From Clostridium sp. (lineage in GTDB: Bacteria > Bacillota > Clostridia > Lachnospirales > Lachnospiraceae), in NCBI GenBank assembly GCA_023664325.1, contig JAMPFS010000012.1:1-61732 (forward strand): DNA of 61,732 nucleotides, written 5' to 3'. The position numbers and the translations under genes were made by a program. Positions within the stretch are counted from its first letter, which is position 1. The number at the start of each line of letters is the position of its first letter. Below, in pieces: positions 1-7,807 of this stretch. The notes below the pieces were generated by a model. The model worked only from the letters and a program-made list of their open reading frames with translations, did not search any database and was not told the DNA's origin.

Positions 1-424
1 TGATTTTCAGTTCATTAAAATATTTCAGAATAATCACGGTTTTGTATTTTTCGGACAGCAAATCAATTGCCTGATATAAATCCAGCTTTTCCTCACTGGA
101 CACCATACCGTCATCTGCTGCGATCTGCATATCGTCCAAATTTTCACTATACCGTTCACTGCGGTAATAATCCGCAATCGTATTCCTCAGCACTCTGGTA
201 ATCCACGTTTTAAAATACGCAGGATTTTTCAGGGAATGCACGGAACGGAAACCGCTTAAAATACATTCACTGACCATATCCAGTGCAATCTCCTGATTTT
301 TCACAGAGAGCATGGCTGTACGGTATAAATAATCTTTATATTCCAAAATCAACTCACCGTATGCCTCGGCATTGCCATGAATCGCTTTCACAGCCAGCTT
401 TTTTTCTTTCTTGTCCTCTATCAA
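1..424 (-). CDS. RNA polymerase sigma factor, ECF type, 3' end cut by window edge
   Basis: 141 codons are visible; the gene runs off the left edge. The translation has the sigma-70 region 2 pattern (EYKDYLYRTAMLSVKN, then AYFKTWITRVLRNTIADYYR for the -10/melting part) followed by the start of region 4 (LDLYQAIDLLSEKYKTVIIL). The start is TTG at 422-424: the codon three positions upstream in frame is TGA, and a GAGGTG Shine-Dalgarno lies 9 bases before the TTG. It would direct RNA polymerase to a small regulon; no anti-sigma gene is visible because the downstream side lies outside the window. A compact family 1 repeat sits just upstream, between this gene and the DUF389 gene. Confidence 0.85.
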   Translation of the reverse strand, partial: MIEDKKEKKLAVKAIHGNAEAYGELILEYKDYLYRTAMLSVKNQEIALDMVSECILSGFRSVHSLKNPAYFKTWITRVLRNTIADYYRSERYSENLDDMQIAADDGMVSSEEKLDLYQAIDLLSEKYKTVIILKYFNELKI

Positions 425-453
425 CTCCTGTCACACCTCTTTTCTATGAGTAT

Positions 454-517
454 CCGCCATACGCAAAACTCACTATTTCCAAAACCCAGTTGCGAAAACT
501 TAGGTTCTGCTCATGGC
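454..517. repeat. Family 1 palindromic element, compact copy A
   Basis: A 64-bp inverted-repeat unit: left end GCCATACGCAAAACTCAC, right end GGTTCTGCTCATGGC. It matches the two ends of the 211-bp copy B at 10855-11065 joined together, with the whole interior missing. The flanks TATGAGTAT (445-453) and TATAAGTAT (518-526) match at 8 of 9 bases, as expected for an aged target-site duplication. It lies in the gap between the sigma gene start and the DUF389 gene end. Confidence 0.75.
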
Positions 518-586
518 TATAAGTATTCCGGAATCATCTTATTTTTATGATACATTTATTAGTCGTGCCGAAACGGAAAAAGGTTA

Positions 587-630
587 CAAAAAAAGAATGC
601 AAAACCATATTTTTTATGGCATGCATTCTT
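587..630 (-). terminator. Rho-independent terminator of the DUF389 gene
   Basis: On the minus strand AAGAATGCATGCCATA pairs with TATGGTTTTGCATTCTT and is followed by a run of seven T. It starts about 20 bases past the DUF389 stop codon. Confidence 0.75.
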
Positions 631-649
631 AATCCTTTTAAACCATGTG

Positions 650-2284
650 TTATTCCTGCTTATATCCTTTCTTTTCTTCCACTCTATCCGCAGTTTCCGT
701 CTTTGGCGCTTCATAGCCTGCAAAGTACAAAATGCCATCCACATTCTGATATAACACAATCTGTTCCGTCTCTAAACGCTTTTTCAGCCAGTTGGTGATT
801 TTCTCCATATCCGCCTTTGCCAAAGAGTCCGAAACTTCCAAAACCACCATAACCTGCTCCCGGTATTCCGGCTGTTTTTCGGTATCGGCTGCATTTACGG
901 CATCCGTTACAGTTCCATCCTGTGGCGTGCGAATATACCCGGCAGAAATCTCCGAAACCTCCGGGTAAAGCACTGTCAATTCCTCCTTTAGCGCCGCAAT
1001 ATCAAACTCCTTTTCCTGATAGGCGCTCAAATCGGCTTTCGTTGCAATCAACTGACTTTGCAACTGCTGGTATTCCTCCTCATTTTCCGCAGTAAGCTGG
1101 CTCGTCTCAAGCTGTATATACTTCTCCAATTCATCTGTTGTGATACCCGCCTTAACCTCCGTCTGCTGTACCCGCAGTCCCAGACTGTCAATATGGTAAT
1201 TCTTCATTGCCCGTTCCAGCCCGCTAATGGTATCCTGGCTCAATGCCGTTCCGATTACCGCTACATTTAATTCTTTCTTTTCCTCGTCCACATTGTACTG
1301 CACGACCTGCGTATTATCAAACTGAAATTCCTGACTGACAAAATTTGCCACATTACCGTCAAAAACCGAATTTCTCACCATGTCCGCTGCCAGAAAAAGC
1401 GATGGCACGATCGCTGCGACCGCCACAAGCACAACCCTTTTTACCGTCTGCTTCTTCGTCTCCGCATTTGCCTTATTCCTTGACGGCAGGCGCAAAAATA
1501 CCGTAATCAGCATTGTGGAAATCGCAATAAAAATGCCGTTGATGCAAAACAGATACATTGCCCCCAAAAAATACCGCAGATTTCCCATTGCCAGTCCATA
1601 GCCAGCCGTGCAAAGCGGCGGCATCAGCGCCGTTGCAATCGCCACACCGGGAATAATATTGGACTTTTCTTTCCGGGTTGTGCCAATCATCCCTGCCAAT
1701 CCACCGCATATGGCAATGATAACATCCCATATCGCAGGGCTTGTCCTCGCAAGCAGTTCGGAACCTGCCGTGGTAATCGGAGTCAGGGAAAAATAGATCG
1801 TGGATGTCGTAAGGGCAACCACAACCTCAAAAAACAGAATCGTTGCCGAGCGCTTTAACAGATTCATATCATAATTGGCAACCGCAAAACCGATGCCCAT
1901 AATCGGCCCCATCAGTGGAGACACCAGCATTGCGCCAATGATCACCGCCGTGGAATTCATATTCAGTCCAACCGATGCAATAAAAATAGCCAGTATCAGA
2001 ATACACATATTCGTACCGCGCAAAATGATTCCCGATTTGATACGCTCCTCAATCTCTTCATATTCCGCCTGATCTGCCGCCAGATTAAATGCCGCATGGA
2101 ACAGCCGCCGGAAACTGTATGTATTAATACCCGAATCCTCGATATGCTTTTTAATCTGCTCGGTCTGTCCGCTTAAATGCTCCTTATAAGCCTTCTGCTG
2201 TTCACTGAGTTCCTCAACCTTCTCACTGATGCGCTCCCTGCGGGCTTCCTGCCTTGACCGCACATTTTCTCTATGCTTTCCCAT
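650..2284 (-). CDS. DUF389 family membrane protein
   Basis: 544 residues. A Lys/Glu-rich, probably coiled-coil cytoplasmic N-terminus (about 1-85) is followed by the characteristic DUF389 membrane block (about 90-310), which includes STAVIIGAMLVSPLMGPIMG with its conserved Gly/Pro positions. A soluble acidic C-terminal half contains a coiled-coil stretch and a BON/ACT-like beta-alpha pattern. The biochemical role of DUF389 proteins is not established. It is monocistronic: its own promoter lies at 2372-2399 and a terminator at 587-630. ATG start with a GGAGGATAAC ribosome site. Diverges from the lipoprotein gene at 2532. Confidence 0.9.
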   Translation of the reverse strand: MGKHRENVRSRQEARRERISEKVEELSEQQKAYKEHLSGQTEQIKKHIEDSGINTYSFRRLFHAAFNLAADQAEYEEIEERIKSGIILRGTNMCILILAIFIASVGLNMNSTAVIIGAMLVSPLMGPIMGIGFAVANYDMNLLKRSATILFFEVVVALTTSTIYFSLTPITTAGSELLARTSPAIWDVIIAICGGLAGMIGTTRKEKSNIIPGVAIATALMPPLCTAGYGLAMGNLRYFLGAMYLFCINGIFIAISTMLITVFLRLPSRNKANAETKKQTVKRVVLVAVAAIVPSLFLAADMVRNSVFDGNVANFVSQEFQFDNTQVVQYNVDEEKKELNVAVIGTALSQDTISGLERAMKNYHIDSLGLRVQQTEVKAGITTDELEKYIQLETSQLTAENEEEYQQLQSQLIATKADLSAYQEKEFDIAALKEELTVLYPEVSEISAGYIRTPQDGTVTDAVNAADTEKQPEYREQVMVVLEVSDSLAKADMEKITNWLKKRLETEQIVLYQNVDGILYFAGYEAPKTETADRVEEKKGYKQE

Positions 2285-2371
2285 GTTATCCTCCTGTACT
2301 TCTCGCTTGACATCTCTCTTACAAATACGCTGATATCACTTGCCAAAAAATTACATTCTACAATACGATAT

Positions 2372-2399
2372 ATGTTAGCACCTTTCACAGAAAAGTCAA
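2372..2399 (-). promoter_or_regulatory. Predicted sigma-A promoter of the DUF389 gene
   Basis: Minus-strand TTGACT (-35, 2394-2399), 16-base spacer, TAACAT (-10, 2372-2377). The gap to the start codon is about 85 bases. Confidence 0.5.
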
Positions 2400-2531
2400 G
2401 AGTGCGAACCGCCCTCCCAAATTGTCAAAATTTTCCGCAAAATATCATTGTTAAAAAAAGAAATTTTATATAGAATAAAAACAAATGAAATGACAATTAC
2501 TTAAAATGAATGCGAAAGTGAGGATTTTATC

Positions 2532-3083
2532 ATGAAGCCATTCCGATTATCTACCTTTTTATTTATTTTACTATCTGTATTTGTTTTGACAGGCTGTGAC
2601 GATATGGACGACCGCCGTGAAGATGCGCTTGAAGACAGGGTAAAACAATTAGAACTGCAAGTTGCCGAGCTGCAAGGTCAGATGGCAGGCATTTCCGCCA
2701 CCTCCGGCACGACCGAAAGCCCTGCCAGTGAGTCCGCAACAGATGCGCCTACCGAAGAAGCTGCGCCTTTGCAGACCGAGAACCTGGCAGATACACTGGA
2801 AACACTTACCAGCGCAGTAGATGAAATAACCGCTAAGGCAGATTCCGCCATTCCGGAATCCAATGCAGAGGACATGCGAAATCAGTTCTTCGCCCTCAAG
2901 AATGAATTAGAAGCTGTGGATAGACGCCTGGATAACTATGATGACTATCTTGAACAGCAATACCGTCAAAAAGCCTTATCCTATGCCGACTATCTCGCAC
3001 AGGAGCGGAATCTGGATAACCTGGAAGATAAACTGGATGCCTCAGAGGACAGACTGGAAAAGACTTTTGGAATTGACGATTAG
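2532..3083 (+). CDS. Predicted lipoprotein with coiled coil
   Basis: 183 residues. A hydrophobic signal peptide ends in a lipobox (LTGC, Cys about 22), so the mature protein should be lipid-anchored on the outer face of the membrane. The mature part is acidic: a heptad-like stretch (about 30-55), a Ser/Thr/Ala/Pro-rich linker (about 56-95), then a long predicted helix rich in Glu, Asp and Leu to the C-terminus. No enzymatic motif is visible and I do not recognise a family. Its stop is 14 bases from the stop of the convergent membrane protein gene; no terminator is evident between them. Confidence 0.75.
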   Translation: MKPFRLSTFLFILLSVFVLTGCDDMDDRREDALEDRVKQLELQVAELQGQMAGISATSGTTESPASESATDAPTEEAAPLQTENLADTLETLTSAVDEITAKADSAIPESNAEDMRNQFFALKNELEAVDRRLDNYDDYLEQQYRQKALSYADYLAQERNLDNLEDKLDASEDRLEKTFGIDD

Positions 3084-3097
3084 TCAATTCCTGATTT

Positions 3098-3913
3098 CTA
3101 TCCCACCAGCCACTTGTACTTTTCCACACTGTAAAGCGGAACCAACGGAATCAGAATCGGTGTCTTCTTCACATAAGCCTGATACTCCTCATCGTCACCA
3201 TAGTTCCGGTTCTGCCGGATTTCCAGCCGTCTTGCGCCGCCAAACATAATATATACGATACATGCCCAGCCGATAATTGCCGCTGCCCACTGCCATGCTC
3301 CCGTCAGGGTATTCATACCGTTGACAAGCACCCCTGTCCAGAACAGGATTTCGCCAAGATAATTCGGGCAGCGGACGATTTTATACAGCCCGCTGTCGCA
3401 GAAACGGTTCGGGTTTTTCTTTTTGGCAGCAGATTTTTGCATATCTGCCAGCGATTCCAGAGCAATACCACATATCATAATGACAATGCCCGCATAGGCG
3501 AATCCGTCTACGTCACCACCATTTCTCAGCCGAAAGAATACCGGGGAAACCTGTAATGCATAGAGCAGGGAACAGCTAACCCAGATACTTACCTTTGCCA
3601 CCAGCTTCATATCGGAACCGTCCTTGATTTCTTTTTTCATCGTACTCCGATAGGATGCACTCTTAATTTCACGAATCAGCAGATAGCCGCCCAACCTGCA
3701 TCCATAAATAATGAAAAGCACACAGGCAATGACCGTTGCTGCGCTTAGCCGGTCAGCAAAAAGAACCAGCATTGCCACCCCAATACCCGCTATCGAAAAT
3801 CCATACCCCAATGAAATAAAATACACATACTTATAAAAGCCTACGGCACTAATCACCAATGCCACAACCACCAATATAAGAAATGCTGATGTAAATGCTT
3901 CTGTAAAACCCAT
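3098..3913 (-). CDS. DUF1295 / isoprenylcysteine methyltransferase-like membrane protein
   Basis: 271 residues, mostly hydrophobic with about six or seven membrane helices. The C-terminal region has the pattern of the steroid 5-alpha-reductase / ICMT-like fold: YKIVRCPNYLGEILFWTG (about 180-198), then a polar segment with ARRLEIRQNRNYGDDEEYQAY. In this superfamily the Arg-x-Pro-Asn-Tyr-x-Gly-Glu segment takes part in cofactor binding. The substrate cannot be inferred. Start ATG at 3913 with AGAGGAGG 8 bases upstream. Preceded on the same strand by the XRE regulator gene, 84 bases away. Confidence 0.8.
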   Translation of the reverse strand: MGFTEAFTSAFLILVVVALVISAVGFYKYVYFISLGYGFSIAGIGVAMLVLFADRLSAATVIACVLFIIYGCRLGGYLLIREIKSASYRSTMKKEIKDGSDMKLVAKVSIWVSCSLLYALQVSPVFFRLRNGGDVDGFAYAGIVIMICGIALESLADMQKSAAKKKNPNRFCDSGLYKIVRCPNYLGEILFWTGVLVNGMNTLTGAWQWAAAIIGWACIVYIMFGGARRLEIRQNRNYGDDEEYQAYVKKTPILIPLVPLYSVEKYKWLVG

Positions 3914-3997
3914 TTGTATTACCTCCTCTAATCTTATTTTTCAAAATGTCTGCTTGTCGCAGTATCACCGGCTTTCGACACCTTTATGCAATTCCCT

Positions 3998-5053
3998 TCA
4001 AATGCCCTGCCTGCCACAAAGCAGCTCCTCCCACTCCACATTGCCTTCCATATAGCCAAATGTCTCTTTATCGGAAAACCCTTCCAGCAAATCACTGTAA
4101 AGTTTTTGCACCAAAGAATCCGAGATCTCTTTAAACTGCATATGCTCATACAGCCAGGAATCCGTAAACCCGCCTATCGACTGGACGGATGCAAGCAGTG
4201 ACCGGACAACCGCAAGTGTTTCTTCTGCATTTTTCTCCTGTACGGCAGGCTCTAGCTTACAGGAAACCTCTCGGTATTCTCCCATTTCAAACAGCCGGGC
4301 AAGACCACTTGCCTTTTCCGTATATTTCTTCGCCTTTTCCGTGTCTCCCGCTTCGGCAGCCAGCATATACAGGCTGTTAAACACCAGACTCAAGACCTGG
4401 CATTCGGAAAACAGGATTTCCTCATACGCCTTATATGCCTCCTCGATACGGTTCGTCTTGCTGTAAATCAACGCCTGCATCTGCTTGCGCTCAGTTCCCT
4501 CCTCTGGAAAATAATGCAGGTACTCCTCGGCTTTCTCATATCGATCTTTTCTCACATAATAATGGAACAGCGAATCCGCTGCGCTTTTCTGCACCTTTGT
4601 GTCACTGCTTCCCAACGCCTGCTGATACCATTCTAAGATTTGTTCCTCATAAGCCTCGGCCGCTTCATCTTCCGTACATTGGAAAAATAAATTTCTGGCA
4701 TCTAAAAGCACCGCCATCTGCCAGATTAACCCGTGGCAGTTCGGATATTCCCGAATGATTCCTGATACATATCGGAATACCTCCCGATAATCCTCCTGTT
4801 CCAGCCTCCGGTCAACCTCCTCTATAAGCCTGTTGATTTCCTCCTGTGTCAGTTCCTCCTGAAAGGATAACAACGTTTCCAATGTGATCCCCAGCAGTCT
4901 GGCAATCGGGGCTAACAGCATAATATCTGGCTGTGTCACGCCCTTTTCCCATTTGTTCACGGCAGGAGTGCTTACCCCAAGCCGCTTTGCCATCTCCTCC
5001 TGTGTCATATTTTTCTTCTTTCTGTATTGACGGATTACTTCTCCGATCTGCAT
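3998..5053 (-). CDS. XRE-family transcriptional regulator with TPR-like C-terminus
   Basis: 351 residues from the ATG at 5051-5053, chosen over an upstream in-frame ATG at 5131 because AGGAGG lies 8 bases before it. Residues 1-65 form a lambda-repressor-like helix-turn-helix (QEEMAKRLGVSTPAVNKWEKG with the recognition helix). The rest is helical, with repeated Ala/Tyr/Glu-rich helix pairs resembling tetratricopeptide repeats (YEKAEEYLHYFPEEG, RIEEAYKAYEEILF). This architecture occurs in stand-alone clostridial regulators that may sense a peptide or partner through the repeats; the ligand is unknown. It may control the membrane protein downstream. Confidence 0.85.
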   Translation of the reverse strand: MQIGEVIRQYRKKKNMTQEEMAKRLGVSTPAVNKWEKGVTQPDIMLLAPIARLLGITLETLLSFQEELTQEEINRLIEEVDRRLEQEDYREVFRYVSGIIREYPNCHGLIWQMAVLLDARNLFFQCTEDEAAEAYEEQILEWYQQALGSSDTKVQKSAADSLFHYYVRKDRYEKAEEYLHYFPEEGTERKQMQALIYSKTNRIEEAYKAYEEILFSECQVLSLVFNSLYMLAAEAGDTEKAKKYTEKASGLARLFEMGEYREVSCKLEPAVQEKNAEETLAVVRSLLASVQSIGGFTDSWLYEHMQFKEISDSLVQKLYSDLLEGFSDKETFGYMEGNVEWEELLCGRQGI

Positions 5054-5162
5054 AAAGCATCCTCCTAAACCATCATTTTCTGTAAATACCTTACCTGAAA
5101 TCATCCTATCAGAAAATGCCCGTTTGCACAATTGAATTGATTTTAACTTTTATGTAAATAAA

Positions 5163-5305
5163 TTAACCAGACTGCAACAGCCTGTTTTTCTTAAAAAACT
5201 GCCGGTAAGTGCGTTTGGCTGACGGATGCATGGGACACATCGGAAAAACATATCGCATAAACAAAATAGCCGCTGCCGCGAGCAGAATTATAGTTTAAAA
5301 GGCAT
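5163..5305 (-). pseudogene. Decayed, internally deleted copy of the metallo-hydrolase gene
   Basis: This stretch closely matches two separated parts of the intact gene at 5866-6768. Its ATG end (5303-5305) through the PMCPMHP-coding segment matches residues 1-31, and it then jumps directly to the segment encoding TYRQFFKKN (residues 124-132 of the intact protein). An early frameshift gives a stop at codon 6. About 270 bases are missing between the two parts. It sits immediately downstream of the GNAT gene, so the arrangement is remnant, GNAT, intact hydrolase, GNAT, suggesting an old tandem duplication followed by deletion. Confidence 0.75.
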
Positions 5306-5306
5306 A

Positions 5307-5804
5307 TTACGAGTCTCTTTCTCTCAAATATAGTGTATATTCACTCGGGTCAAATTCATCTCCGTACCCATGGTCAATCGGCTTCACAAAACCGTATTTA
5401 AAATAAATATGCTTTGCGATCTCGTTATCTTCCTCCACGCCAATCGTAAATTCCGTATAGCCCCTTGCCTCCATCATCTTCAGCACATAATCGAGAAGTT
5501 TTTGTCCAAGCCCCCTGCCTCTGTATGTCGGCTCCAATCTGTATGCTCCCAGATAAACCCTGCGCCCGGGGATTGTTTCGCTTTGCAGTTCATGGCTGAC
5601 ATAGTGTACCGTCACCTCCCCAATGATACCTGTTCCGGTTTCTATCACAAAAATATCCATTTCACGATTTGCAAGCCGGCGCATACATTCTGCCCTATAT
5701 TTCTTCCAGGTTTCCTCATCATCAGGAAACAGTTTTTTCAAGCGGTCAAATTCATCTTTGCGGATCATTCTATACTGGATATCTTCTGCAAAAGTGCTTC
5801 TCAT
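5307..5804 (-). CDS. GNAT family N-acetyltransferase
   Basis: 165 residues. The GNAT core is clear: beta strand 4 with VYLGAYRLEPTYRGRGLGQK (acetyl-CoA pyrophosphate loop R-x-x-G-x-G/A near residue 110), then a motif B helix and VEEDNEIAKHIYFKYGFVK. The acceptor is unknown; small-molecule or protein amine acetylation is typical of the superfamily. The ATG at 5802-5804 has GGAG 9 bases upstream; a TTG one codon earlier is the alternative. It lies between the hydrolase gene (58 bases upstream) and the hydrolase remnant, and is probably co-transcribed with the hydrolase. Confidence 0.85.
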   Translation of the reverse strand: MRSTFAEDIQYRMIRKDEFDRLKKLFPDDEETWKKYRAECMRRLANREMDIFVIETGTGIIGEVTVHYVSHELQSETIPGRRVYLGAYRLEPTYRGRGLGQKLLDYVLKMMEARGYTEFTIGVEEDNEIAKHIYFKYGFVKPIDHGYGDEFDPSEYTLYLRERDS

Positions 5805-5865
5805 CAACTATTTCTCCTTCCTTTTCTCCTTCCCGTCATACACCAGCACATCACCAAAATCCACG

Positions 5866-6768
5866 TTAATCCGGCATATTCCGGTTTCCCGGCAGCCCCG
5901 TTTCAAATCCATCGCTTTTGCCGGCATCCGTATCCTTTTCGACCAGCCCATAATGCGCTGTGAACACCTTGTCATATTTCCCCAATTCCGCTTCTACACG
6001 TTGAATTGTCTTCTTTGCCTGCTTTTTGTCCATTGTATAGGGGTGAAGCAGAATACGACCGCCCGCTGTTTTGAAGGCATCTCCAGTAAACAGATATTTC
6101 TCATCAACCACATACATTGCCGAGCCTTTTGTATGCCCGGGTGCCAGAATCATGCGTACCCTGTGGCGGCACAGAGGTCCCCGCTGTTGTCCCTGCGGTT
6201 TGTCCACCTCCGCTCCAATTGACCGATAATCGGTAATGACTTCTATGGTCTTGTGTTCAGACAGGTACACAATTTTATTCTCGCCAGGCAGCGAACCAGG
6301 CGGACATGCCTGCATGTCCATTTGACGGCTGCCGCGGGGTATTTGACTGGAATCCTGCATTTGCGGCAGCTTGTTTTTCTTAAAAAACTGCCGATAAGTG
6401 CTTCCGTCTATCATCTGCTTTTCCTGCTCGCTCATATAGATTACCGCATTTGGAAACAGAACCACGGAAGCGACATGATCGTAATCCGTATGTGTCAGAA
6501 AAACACCTTTTACCCGCTGCCCGTCTATGGACAGCCTTTCCATTTCCTGTTTCACTTTCCCTGCATCAGATCCCGCATCAATGACAATCCAGTCTTCCCC
6601 TGCCGGAATAAAAAATAAATTGTTGATTCGGTTGTGAATTGCGATAATATCCGTTCCCGCTATTTTTCCACTGGCTAACGGATGCATGGTACACATCGGG
6701 AAAACGTATTGCATAAACAAAATAACGGCTGCCACGAGCAAGATTACGATTATGGCTTTGAAAAGCAT
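5866..6768 (-). CDS. Metallo-beta-lactamase-fold hydrolase, membrane-anchored, carrying a repeat-derived insert
   Basis: 300 residues. One N-terminal membrane helix (about 5-24) anchors a metallo-beta-lactamase domain. The metal ligands are visible: HTDYDH (residues 93-98), GHT (211-213), the Asp of FTGD (230) and the His of AHYG (272). Residues 140-165 (QIPRGSRQMDMQACPPGSL and neighbours) are encoded by a 77-base palindromic segment shared with the intergenic family 2 element at 32 kb, so this loop is a repeat insertion that kept the frame. Substrate unknown. Start ATG with GGAGG 9 bases upstream. It is followed by a GNAT gene; a degenerate copy lies beyond that. Confidence 0.85.
   Translation of the reverse strand: MLFKAIIVILLVAAVILFMQYVFPMCTMHPLASGKIAGTDIIAIHNRINNLFFIPAGEDWIVIDAGSDAGKVKQEMERLSIDGQRVKGVFLTHTDYDHVASVVLFPNAVIYMSEQEKQMIDGSTYRQFFKKNKLPQMQDSSQIPRGSRQMDMQACPPGSLPGENKIVYLSEHKTIEVITDYRSIGAEVDKPQGQQRGPLCRHRVRMILAPGHTKGSAMYVVDEKYLFTGDAFKTAGGRILLHPYTMDKKQAKKTIQRVEAELGKYDKVFTAHYGLVEKDTDAGKSDGFETGLPGNRNMPD
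6274..6350. repeat. Family 2 palindromic segment inside a coding region
   Basis: This 77-bp segment is about 84 percent identical (12 mismatches by hand count) to 32047-32123 in the intergenic family 2 element. Its core is the palindrome GGACATGCCTGCATGTCC. It is read in frame as part of the hydrolase. Confidence 0.8.
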
Positions 6769-6832
6769 ATTATATCTCCTCCATAATAGAAATTAAGCTT
6801 CTTTCTTACGGTTTCTCTGAACAACAGCACTC

Positions 6833-7375
6833 TTAAAGCTGTTCTTCTGTAGGTCTCTGTCCGCTTTCAGCAGTCTTTATCCGGGAATACATTTTCATAT
6901 CCAGTATCCGTCCATTCTTCACGGCATTGCTTTGCAAAATCCCTTCCAATTGAAAACCCGCCTTTTCCAGCACCCGGCAGGATGCCGCATTTTCCGCAAA
7001 CGGCTCCGCAAATATGCGGATAATATCGGTATGCCGGAAAATGTAGCTGCAAACTTGTTCTACCGCACTGGTGCCAAATCCTTTTCCCCAATACGGCTCC
7101 CCGATATAATAACCCATTTCTGCCGTCCGAAAATGAATATTCTCACACCGGAACACACCAATACTTCCAATTACCTGCCCGCCGGCAGTAATGGCAAATG
7201 GAAACGTTTTCGTATCATCTGCCGAAAGCATTGCTGTAATAAATTCTTCCGCATCCTTTACCGTGTATGGATATGGCAGCCCATCCCTTAAATTGTCCAG
7301 AATATTTTTATTGTTCAGCAGTTTTGCCAGATTCGCCGCATCCGCCAGTTTCCATTTACGAATTTCACACTCCAA
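6833..7375 (-). CDS. GNAT acetyltransferase, RimJ/RimL-like
   Basis: 180 residues from the TTG at 7373-7375, which has GGAGGGG 7 bases upstream. A longer reading from an ATG at 7459 is possible but has no good ribosome site, and its extra residues do not look like the family. The domain is the RimJ/RimL type: N-terminal ECEIRKWKLADAANLAKLLNN, then GYYIGEPYWGKGFGTSAVEQ (acetyl-CoA loop G-K-G-x-G-T) and ENAASCRVLEKAGF. Typical substrates are N-terminal amines of ribosomal proteins or small amines; which applies here is unknown. Located 65 bases upstream of the hydrolase on the same strand. Confidence 0.85.
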   Translation of the reverse strand: MECEIRKWKLADAANLAKLLNNKNILDNLRDGLPYPYTVKDAEEFITAMLSADDTKTFPFAITAGGQVIGSIGVFRCENIHFRTAEMGYYIGEPYWGKGFGTSAVEQVCSYIFRHTDIIRIFAEPFAENAASCRVLEKAGFQLEGILQSNAVKNGRILDMKMYSRIKTAESGQRPTEEQL

Positions 7376-7488
7376 TATATCACCCCTCCATCGTCTGTTT
7401 GAGCAAAACAGCCCTGCTTCTCCACATGGTTTCAAAAAATCCACATGCTTTTCCTTCATATTTGTGCCAACACTTTTTTCTGTAACGC

Positions 7489-7517
7489 TTGAATAAATCC
7501 ACGAACTATGTTATAGT
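7489..7517 (+). promoter_or_regulatory. Predicted promoter of the antitoxin antisense RNA
   Basis: Plus-strand TTGAAT (7489-7494), 17-base spacer, TATAGT (7512-7517); predicted transcription start near 7524. No coding region lies downstream on this strand until the cupin gene, but a strong terminator lies at 7700-7727. Confidence 0.65.
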
Positions 7518-7555
7518 ATAGAAAAGGAACAACCGCCCACAAGGGGTTGACCAGG

Positions 7556-7616
7556 TAAAGAAAAAGAAATAGCAATGCCACCCTTCCACTCGGCAAAGTA
7601 TCAGGGTGGTTTTGCT
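7556..7616 (-). terminator. Rho-independent terminator of the toxin mRNA
   Basis: On the minus strand AGCAAAACCACCCT pairs with AGGGTGGCATTGCT and is followed by a T-rich tract (7556-7570). It begins shortly after the toxin stop codon and lies entirely within the antisense RNA. Confidence 0.7.
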
Positions 7617-7624
7617 ATGTAGGA

Positions 7625-7741
7625 TTACTTACAAAACGCGAAAACGAATGTAAGCAATGCCAGAATGAACATGCCAAAACCTATAAGGTCTTGAAAAGTG
7701 AACAGGGTTTCCCTGTTCTTCTTTTTTCGGTTCTTCTTCAT
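7625..7741 (-). CDS. Small holin-like toxin of a type I toxin-antitoxin system
   Basis: 38 residues. A strongly basic N-terminus (MKKNRKKKNR) precedes TFQDLIGFGMFILALLTFVF, one membrane helix, and a short FCK tail. This is the pattern of the small clostridial/bacillar holin-like toxins related to TxpA and Fst (phenylalanine/leucine helix with a GMFILALLTF core), which damage the membrane when over-expressed. GGGGGTGAT lies about 6 bases before the ATG. The candidate promoter at 7808-7836 would give a leader of about 60 nt. It is opposed by the antisense RNA at 7524-7727. The terminator stem of that RNA lies within codons 9-15. Confidence 0.75.
   Translation of the reverse strand: MKKNRKKKNRETLFTFQDLIGFGMFILALLTFVFAFCK
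7700..7727 (+). terminator. Terminator of the antisense RNA, inside the toxin gene
   Basis: Plus-strand perfect 8-bp stem GAACAGGG/CCCTGTTC with loop TTT, followed by TTCTTTTTT. It overlaps the toxin codons for Asn-Arg-Glu-Thr-Leu-Phe, so the same bases serve protein and RNA. Confidence 0.75.
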
Positions 7742-7807
7742 AGGCATCACCCCCATTCTTTTGGAATGAGGCCAACGCACCCTGTAACACGATTGCTCCA
7801 TACGATA

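Larger units (their letters stand above)
7524..7727 (+). ncRNA. Antisense RNA antitoxin of a type I toxin-antitoxin pair
   Basis: Predicted RNA of about 200 nt between the promoter at 7489-7517 and an intrinsic terminator at 7700-7727 (GAACAGGG, TTT loop, CCCTGTTC, then a T-rich tract). It is complementary to most of the toxin reading frame and all of its 3' untranslated region, including the toxin terminator hairpin at 7570-7616. A further small hairpin (CAACC/GGTTG) lies near its 5' end. The layout matches the known Bacillus txpA/RatA and bsr systems, where the antisense RNA blocks or destabilises the toxin mRNA. Assigned from sequence alone; no expression data. Confidence 0.7.
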
